64,000 bases of DNA from NCBI RefSeq assembly GCF_002846495.1, contig NZ_PJNE01000001.1:3410001-3474000 (forward strand). The letters are read 5' to 3'. This DNA is from Phycicoccus duodecadis. GTDB lineage: Bacteria; Actinomycetota; Actinomycetes; Actinomycetales; Dermatophilaceae. The notes beneath the pieces were generated by a model. That model made no database searches. It was not told where the DNA came from and was given only the letters and a program-made list of their open reading frames with translations. The translations under genes and the position numbers were made by a program. This document shows, piece by piece, positions 59,447 to 64,000 of the stretch (its first letter is position 1; each line of letters opens with the position of its first letter).

Positions 59447-60130
59447 ATGACGCCCACCCGTGCGCGCACCGCGCACCTCGTCGTCGCGCTCGTGGCCACG
59501 CTGGCCCTGGTGCTGCAGACCGTCCTGGTGGTCAGCGGCGCGTCCGTACTGGCCGAGACGGCGGTCCCCCCGCTGGCGACCCGGCTGGGCCGTCTGGTCT
59601 CGTACTTCACGATCCAGAGCAACCTGCTGGTGGCCGTCACCGCCTGGCAGCTCTGGCACGACCCGCTGCGGGACGGCCGCTGGTGGCGCCCGGTGCGCCT
59701 GGCCGCCCTGGTCGGCATCACCGTCACCGGGCTGGTGCACTTCGTGCTGCTCCGCCCGCTGCTGCACCTCGAAGGCCTGAACTACGTGGCCGACAAGCTG
59801 CTGCACATGGTGGTGCCGGTGCTGGCCATCGCGGTCTGGGCCGCGGTCGGGCCACGCCCGCGCTCGTCGTGGCGCTCGGCCCCCGAGGTGCTGGTCTGGC
59901 CGCTGCTGTGGCTCGCCTACACCCTGGTCGTCGGCGGCCTCTCGGGCTGGTACCCCTACCCGTTCCTCGACCCGTCCGGGAACGGCTGGGGGGCGGTCGT
60001 CGCCGCGTGCGTCGGCATCACGGTGCTGGTCGTCGCGGTCGGGGCGGCCTACGTGGCGCTCGACCGCAGGCTGTCGGCCGCTCCCCGCGCGGGCCACGAC
60101 GTGAGTGCCGTCGGCGCCACGGCAGAATGA
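59447..60130 (+). CDS. Pr6Pr family membrane protein
   Basis: A 227-residue protein with six hydrophobic helices, matching the Pr6Pr (FAR-17a/AIG1-like) membrane family. Family motifs include [19 protein letters not shown] after helix 1, the region [21 protein letters not shown] and [25 protein letters not shown] with conserved aromatic and acidic residues. The eukaryotic relatives include lipid hydrolases; the bacterial role is unknown. It sits between hisF and hisI but has its own leaderless promoter. Confidence 0.85.
   Translation: MTPTRARTAHLVVALVATLALVLQTVLVVSGASVLAETAVPPLATRLGRLVSYFTIQSNLLVAVTAWQLWHDPLRDGRWWRPVRLAALVGITVTGLVHFVLLRPLLHLEGLNYVADKLLHMVVPVLAIAVWAAVGPRPRSSWRSAPEVLVWPLLWLAYTLVVGGLSGWYPYPFLDPSGNGWGAVVAACVGITVLVVAVGAAYVALDRRLSAAPRAGHDVSAVGATAE
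60123..60128 (+). promoter_or_regulatory. -10 box, leaderless hisI
   Basis: CAGAAT, a one-base variant of TAGAAT, ends 6 nt before GTG 60135. It overlaps the end of the Pr6Pr gene. Confidence 0.4.
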
Positions 60131-60134
60131 GGGC

Positions 60135-60506
60135 GTGCCCACCTCCGACGCCGTCCTCGACCCCGCGGTCGCCGCGCGCCTGACCCGTGACGCTGCCGGC
60201 CTCGTCGCCGCGGTCGTCCAGCAGCACGACACCGGCGAGGTCCTCATGCTGGGCTGGATGGACGACGAGGCGCTGCGCCGCACCCTCACCGAGGGCCGGG
60301 TCACCTTCTGGTCGCGCAGCCGCCAGGAGTACTGGCGCAAGGGCGACACCTCCGGGCACGCCCAGTTCGTGCGCTCGGTCGCGCTCGACTGCGACGGCGA
60401 CGCCCTCCTCGTCCGCGTGGAGCAGGTCGGTGCCGCGTGCCACACCGGGGACCGCACCTGCTTCGAGGCCGGCGACCTCGGCGCCGTCGTCGGAGCCGGG
60501 GCGTGA
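60135..60506 (+). CDS. hisI: Phosphoribosyl-AMP cyclohydrolase
   Basis: Third step of histidine synthesis. The 123-residue zinc/magnesium enzyme has [33 protein letters not shown] and the metal-binding [14 protein letters not shown] and [10 protein letters not shown] motifs. It is not fused to hisE. GTG 60135; the end overlaps trpE by 4 nt, so histidine and tryptophan genes share a transcript. Confidence 0.95.
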   Translation: MPTSDAVLDPAVAARLTRDAAGLVAAVVQQHDTGEVLMLGWMDDEALRRTLTEGRVTFWSRSRQEYWRKGDTSGHAQFVRSVALDCDGDALLVRVEQVGAACHTGDRTCFEAGDLGAVVGAGA

Positions 60507-62068
60507 ACGGCGCCGCCGCCGCCGAGAGCCCGGACCTGTCGTACGGCCAGACCTGGCCGGGGCTCGACACCTTCGGGGTGCTCGCCCGCGACCGCCGGGT
60601 CATCCCCGTGGTGCGCCGCCTCCTCGGCGACGGCGAGACCCCGGTGGGCGTCTACCGCAAGCTCGCGGGCGACCGCCCCGGCACCTTCCTCCTCGAGTCG
60701 GCCGAGCACGGCGGGATGTGGTCGCGCTGGTCGATCGTCGGGGCGGCCAGCCGCGCCACCCTCACCGAGAAGGACGGGCGCGCCCACTGGATCGGCGACC
60801 CGCCCGTGGGGGTGCCCACGGAGGGTCTGGCCACCGAGGCGCTGCGCGCCACCATGGAGGCGCTGGCCACCCCGCCCATCGCCGGCCTGCCGCCGCTGAC
60901 CGGCGGGATGGTCGGGGCCATCGCGTACGACGCCGTGCGCCGCTGGGAGAAGGTCCCCACGGAGCTGCCCGACGCGCTGGGGCTGCCCGAGCTCGCGATG
61001 ATGCTCGCCACCGACCTCGCGGTGCTCGACCACGCCGACGGCTCCATCCTGCTGGTGGCCAATGCCGTCAACTACGACGACACCGACGAGCGGGTCGAGG
61101 ACGCGTGGGCCGACGCGGTGGCCCGCCTCGACGCGATGACCGCCGCGCTCGCGGCCCCCGCCCCCAGCACGGTGGCCGTCGTCGACACCGGGGCCGTGGC
61201 CGAGGCCATGCGGCACGTCGTCTCGGACACCACCCCGGCGCGCTACCAGGAGGTCGTCGAGCGGGCCCAGGAGGACATCCGCGCCGGCGAGGTCTTCCAG
61301 GTCGTGCTCTCGCAGCGCTTCTCGCTCGCCTGCCCGGCCGACCCGGTCGACGTCTACCGGGCGCTGCGCGCGACCAACCCCAGCCCGTACATGTACCTCT
61401 TCCGGCTGCCGCACCCGGACGGCTCCTCCTACGCCGTCGTCGGCAGCAGCCCCGAGGCGCTGGTGCGGGTCACGGGGGAGCGGGCCATCACCCATCCCAT
61501 CGCGGGGTCGCGGCCCCGGGGCAAGACCCCCGAGGACGACGTGCGCCTCCAGGACGAGCTGCTGGCCGACCCCAAGGAGCGCTCCGAGCACGTGATGCTG
61601 GTCGACCTCGGCCGCAACGACCTCCAGCGGGTGTGCCGCCCGGGCACCGTCGACGTCGTGGAGTTCATGGACGTGCGCCGCTACAGCCACGTCATGCACA
61701 TCGAGTCGACCGTCGTCGGCGACACCCGGCCCGACACCTCCGCCTACGACGTGCTGGTCTCGACGTTCCCGGCCGGCACCCTGTCGGGGGCGCCCAAGCC
61801 CCGCGCCCTGGCCCTCATCGAGCGCTACGAGCAGTCGCGGCGCGGCATCTACGGCGGCGTGGTGGGCTACCTCGACTTCCACGGCGACCTCGACATGGCC
61901 ATCGCCATCCGCACCGCCGTGATCCGCGACGGCACCGCTCACGTCCAGGCCGGCGCGGGCATCGTGGCCGACTCCGTGCCCGTCCGCGAGCACGAGGAGT
62001 GCGTGGCCAAGGCCACCGCCGCGCTGCGGGCCGTCGCCACCGCCGGGGCGATGCGGACCGTGTCGTGA
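60503..62068 (+). CDS. trpE: Anthranilate synthase component I
   Basis: Converts chorismate to anthranilate, using ammonia from the TrpG glutaminase, which is not in the window. The 521-residue protein keeps the tryptophan feedback site motif FLLESAEHG in its N-terminal domain and the catalytic chorismate-binding motifs [49 protein letters not shown] and [25 protein letters not shown] 60503 overlaps the hisI stop by 4 nt. No leader peptide or attenuator is possible in the overlap. Confidence 0.96.
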   Translation: MNGAAAAESPDLSYGQTWPGLDTFGVLARDRRVIPVVRRLLGDGETPVGVYRKLAGDRPGTFLLESAEHGGMWSRWSIVGAASRATLTEKDGRAHWIGDPPVGVPTEGLATEALRATMEALATPPIAGLPPLTGGMVGAIAYDAVRRWEKVPTELPDALGLPELAMMLATDLAVLDHADGSILLVANAVNYDDTDERVEDAWADAVARLDAMTAALAAPAPSTVAVVDTGAVAEAMRHVVSDTTPARYQEVVERAQEDIRAGEVFQVVLSQRFSLACPADPVDVYRALRATNPSPYMYLFRLPHPDGSSYAVVGSSPEALVRVTGERAITHPIAGSRPRGKTPEDDVRLQDELLADPKERSEHVMLVDLGRNDLQRVCRPGTVDVVEFMDVRRYSHVMHIESTVVGDTRPDTSAYDVLVSTFPAGTLSGAPKPRALALIERYEQSRRGIYGGVVGYLDFHGDLDMAIAIRTAVIRDGTAHVQAGAGIVADSVPVREHEECVAKATAALRAVATAGAMRTVS

Positions 62069-62691
62069 GGCGCCTCACCGGGCGTGGCCCCGTCGCGTTG
62101 CTGGCCCTCCTCGGGGCCGGGGTGCTCCTCCTCGCAGGCCTGCGGCCCTGGCTGTCGGGCACGGTCGACGACGCCGTCCTCGGCGGCAGCCGCGTCGTCG
62201 CGTCCGGGGCGGACGTCGCGCCCGGGCTCTCGGCGGTGGCGCTGGCCGTGGCCGCGGCCGCGGTGGCCGTCGTCGCCGCGGGCCGCGTCGGCCGCCTGGT
62301 CGGCCTGGTGCTCTGGGCCGGATGTGTCGTGCTGGCCGCGGTCCTCGTCGTGCGGGTCGTCGTCGACCCCTCCGCCGCGCTGGGGCCGGTGGCCGCCAGC
62401 CGCGTGGGGCGTACCGGCACCGTCGACGCCGTCGCCTCGACCACGGCGTGGCCCTGGGTCGCGGTCGCCGGCCTCCTGGTGGCCGCCGCCGCCCTGGGGC
62501 TGGCCCTGGTCGGCCGGCCCCGCTGGTCCGGGCCGTCGACGCGCTACGAGGCGCCCGACGGGTCGGGGGCCGGGCACGTGGCGGGCTCCCGGGGCGAGCG
62601 GGTCAGCAGCGCCTGGGACGCCCTGTCGGCCGGGCGCGACCCCACGGCCCCGGCGGAGGACCCCCGCACCGGCGACGCTCCCCGAACCTGA
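62065..62691 (+). CDS. Trp operon-associated membrane protein
   Basis: A 208-residue protein with four hydrophobic helices ([78 protein letters not shown]) and a polar C-terminal tail with [11 protein letters not shown]. It matches the actinobacterial family of trp-operon membrane proteins of unknown function, found between trpE and trpC. GTG 62065 overlaps the trpE stop by 4 nt. Confidence 0.88.
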   Translation: MRRLTGRGPVALLALLGAGVLLLAGLRPWLSGTVDDAVLGGSRVVASGADVAPGLSAVALAVAAAAVAVVAAGRVGRLVGLVLWAGCVVLAAVLVVRVVVDPSAALGPVAASRVGRTGTVDAVASTTAWPWVAVAGLLVAAAALGLALVGRPRWSGPSTRYEAPDGSGAGHVAGSRGERVSSAWDALSAGRDPTAPAEDPRTGDAPRT

Positions 62692-62744
62692 CACAATCGA
62701 CGGTCGAGACCCGGCGGCGACGGCCGCCACCCTTGCACGACACC

Positions 62745-62750
62745 TAAGGT
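62745..62750 (+). promoter_or_regulatory. -10 box, leaderless small membrane protein gene
   Basis: TAAGGT ends 7 nt before ATG 62758. It also marks an internal promoter for trpC and trpB. Confidence 0.55.
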
Positions 62751-62757
62751 GGACACC

Positions 62758-62985
62758 ATGGACGAGCACGAGGACCACGGCCACAGCGTGGCCGCCTGGA
62801 CCGCGGTCATCATCATCATCGTCGCGGCGGCGGTCATGTCGATCGCGGTGGTGTTCCCCAACCCGTGGCTGTTCGTCGGGGGTGCGGTGCTGGCCCTCGT
62901 CGGTGCCATCGCCGGCAAGGTGCTGTCGATGGCCGGCTACGGCACGGCGGGGCGCGACGTCGAGCGCGAACCCTCGCTCCGGTGA
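62758..62985 (+). CDS. Small membrane protein, HGxxPAAW family variant
   Basis: A 75-residue protein with two membrane helices ([19 protein letters not shown] and [19 protein letters not shown]). The N-terminal signature HGHSVAAW fits the HGxxPAAW family found in actinobacterial trp operons, with Val replacing Pro. The function is unknown. ATG 62758 is favoured over GTG 62749 by the TAAGGT spacing. It overlaps the preferred trpC start by 4 nt. Confidence 0.85.
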   Translation: MDEHEDHGHSVAAWTAVIIIIVAAAVMSIAVVFPNPWLFVGGAVLALVGAIAGKVLSMAGYGTAGRDVEREPSLR

Positions 62986-63800
62986 CCTCGCGTGCGTCCG
63001 TGACCACCGTCCTCGACGGCATCGTCGCCGGGGTCCGTGCCGACCTCGCCGAGCGCCGGCGCGCCGTCCCGGCGGCCGCTCTCGAGCAGGCCGTGCTGGC
63101 CGCCGCGCCGCCCTTGGACGCCGAGGCGGTCCTGCGCCGTCCCGGCCTGTCGCTGATCGCCGAGGTCAAGCGCTCCAGCCCCAGCAAGGGCGCGCTCGCC
63201 GACATCCCCGACCCCGCCGTCCTCGCGGCGTCCTACGTCGAGGGCGGGGCCAGCGCCATCTCGGTCCTCACCGAGCAGCGGCGCTTCGGCGGCACCCTGG
63301 CGGACCTCGACGCCGTGCGGGCCGCCGTCGGCGTCCCGGTCCTGCGCAAGGACTTCGTCGTCACCGACTACCAGGTGTGGGAGGCCCGGGCCCACGGCGC
63401 CGACCTCGTCCTGCTCATCGTGGCCGCGCTCGACGATGCCACCCTGGCCGCCCTGCTGGGCCGGGTCCGCGAGCTCGGGATGACGGCCCTGGTCGAGGTC
63501 CACGACGAGGACGAGACCCAGCGCGCGCTCGACGCCGGGGCCACCGTGGTCGGGGTCAACGCCCGCGACCTCAAGACCCTCGAGGTGTACCCCGACACCT
63601 TCTCCCGGCTGCGACCCCTGCTCCCGGCCGGCGTCGTCAGTGTCGCCGAGTCCGGCGTCGGGGGTCCCGGTGACGCCGCCGCCTACGCCGCCCAGGGTGC
63701 CGACGCCGTGCTGGTGGGCGAGGCCCTGGTGCGGACCGGCGACCCACGCGGGGCGGCCGCGGCCATCGTCGCCGCCGGCGCCCCAGGAGGAGCCTCATGA
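62982..63800 (+). CDS. trpC: Indole-3-glycerol phosphate synthase
   Basis: Closes the indole ring of tryptophan. The 272-residue TIM barrel (from GTG 62982) has [17 protein letters not shown] (catalytic Glu and Lys), [61 protein letters not shown] and [14 protein letters not shown] 62982 overlaps the previous stop; GTG 63000, six codons on, is a fair alternative since many homologues begin at TTVLDGIV. The stop overlaps trpB. trpD is absent here. Confidence 0.95.
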   Translation: MTSRASVTTVLDGIVAGVRADLAERRRAVPAAALEQAVLAAAPPLDAEAVLRRPGLSLIAEVKRSSPSKGALADIPDPAVLAASYVEGGASAISVLTEQRRFGGTLADLDAVRAAVGVPVLRKDFVVTDYQVWEARAHGADLVLLIVAALDDATLAALLGRVRELGMTALVEVHDEDETQRALDAGATVVGVNARDLKTLEVYPDTFSRLRPLLPAGVVSVAESGVGGPGDAAAYAAQGADAVLVGEALVRTGDPRGAAAAIVAAGAPGGAS

Positions 63801-64000
63801 CCACCCACACCACCGACTCCGCCGGCACCGACGACCTGGTCCCGGTCGAGGTCGAGCGCCCCGGCCGCTTCGGCGCGTTCGGGGGCCGCTACGTCCCCGA
63901 GGCCCTCATCCCCGCCCTCGAGCAGCTCGACGAGGCGCGCCAGAAGGCGGCCGTCGACCCCGAGTTCCAGGACGAGCTGGCCCGCCTGCACGCCACCTAC
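63797..64000 (+). CDS. trpB: Tryptophan synthase beta chain (3' end outside window)
   Basis: Joins indole and serine to tryptophan with pyridoxal phosphate. Only the first 68 residues are present. They include the family N-terminus [22 protein letters not shown]. The PLP lysine lies beyond the window. ATG 63797 overlaps the trpC stop by 4 nt and has AGGAGG 6 nt upstream. Confidence 0.95.
   Translation, partial: MTTHTTDSAGTDDLVPVEVERPGRFGAFGGRYVPEALIPALEQLDEARQKAAVDPEFQDELARLHATY

Noticed and set aside
60487..60520. Tryptophan leader peptide or attenuator before trpE
   Set aside because: hisI and trpE overlap by 4 nt, leaving no room, and no Trp-codon run is seen.

Overview
The window is a gene-dense stretch of very GC-rich chromosome from an actinobacterium. 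The gene order (pyrG-Nudix; alaS-ruvX-mltG-aroE-aroC-aroK-aroB-efp-nusB; pyrR-pyrB-pyrC-carA-carB; mihF-gmk-rpoZ-coaBC-metK-priA-fmt-rsmB-rpe-ribD; hisG; hisF-hisI-trpE-trpC-trpB), the presence of MihF, a helicase-less PriA, mycothiol-type DinB proteins and very frequent leaderless starts point to Micrococcales, most likely an Intrasporangiaceae/Dermatophilaceae relative. That placement is inferred from gene order and style, not from a database match. Nearly everything is core metabolism. I see no prophage, insertion sequence, CRISPR array, tRNA or rRNA.

Layout. 1-8.3 kb: end of a glycosyltransferase, pyrG with a Nudix ADP-ribose pyrophosphatase, a YchJ-type SEC-C protein, a Tat-type lipoprotein, a two-gene unit with a degenerate M16 peptidase, and a VOC protein. 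8.3-16.4 kb: aspS, GNAT, DinB, rarA, a DksA-like zinc finger, and alaS preceded by an unusual leader. 16.4-23.6 kb: one tightly overlapping unit ruvX-mltG-aroE-prepilin peptidase-aroC-aroK-aroB, then efp-nusB. 23.6-25 kb: small accessory genes (59-aa protein, SnoaL-like, PaiB-like). 25.1-37.8 kb: the pyrimidine operon under a PyrR-binding RNA element (pyrR-pyrB-pyrC-carA-carB-pyrK-pyrD-pyrF), followed by mihF-gmk-rpoZ-coaBC. 37.8-40.6 kb, minus strand: a three-ORF coiled-coil operon. 40.6-48.6 kb: metK, priA, fmt, a maleylpyruvate-isomerase-like gene, rsmB, rpe and a pentapeptide protein. 48.6-53.2 kb: an FMN riboswitch, then ribD-ribE-ribBA-ribH and a RibM/PnuC transporter closed by a strong terminator. 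53.2-55.1 kb: a DUF222/HNH endonuclease (13E12 family) with a LexA-type box on its promoter. 55.1-64 kb: hisE-hisG-PH protein, a kinase-MFS pair on the minus strand, hisF, a membrane protein, hisI-trpE-membrane proteins-trpC-trpB (cut by the window end).

The genes cooperate in building blocks for nucleic acids, aromatic amino acids, histidine and flavins, plus translation and replication factors. UMP synthesis (pyr), guanylate kinase, CoA and SAM synthesis are co-located. The class 1B dihydroorotate dehydrogenase (pyrD+pyrK) suggests NAD-linked rather than quinone-linked oxidation of dihydroorotate. Many genes start directly at GTG or ATG 6-8 nt after a TANNNT box, so leaderless translation is the default, while classical Shine-Dalgarno sites appear where a regulated leader exists (pyrR, ribH, metK, aspS, the HNH gene).

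Nothing here is clearly a wholly new system. The most promising unexplained items are the alaS leader (leaderless mini-ORF, alternative hairpins and a palindrome abutting the -10 box), the three-ORF coiled-coil operon ending in a 34-aa ORF, the pseudo-M16 pair, the SOS-controlled HNH gene and the face-to-face leaderless promoters between hisF and a nucleoside-kinase-like gene.
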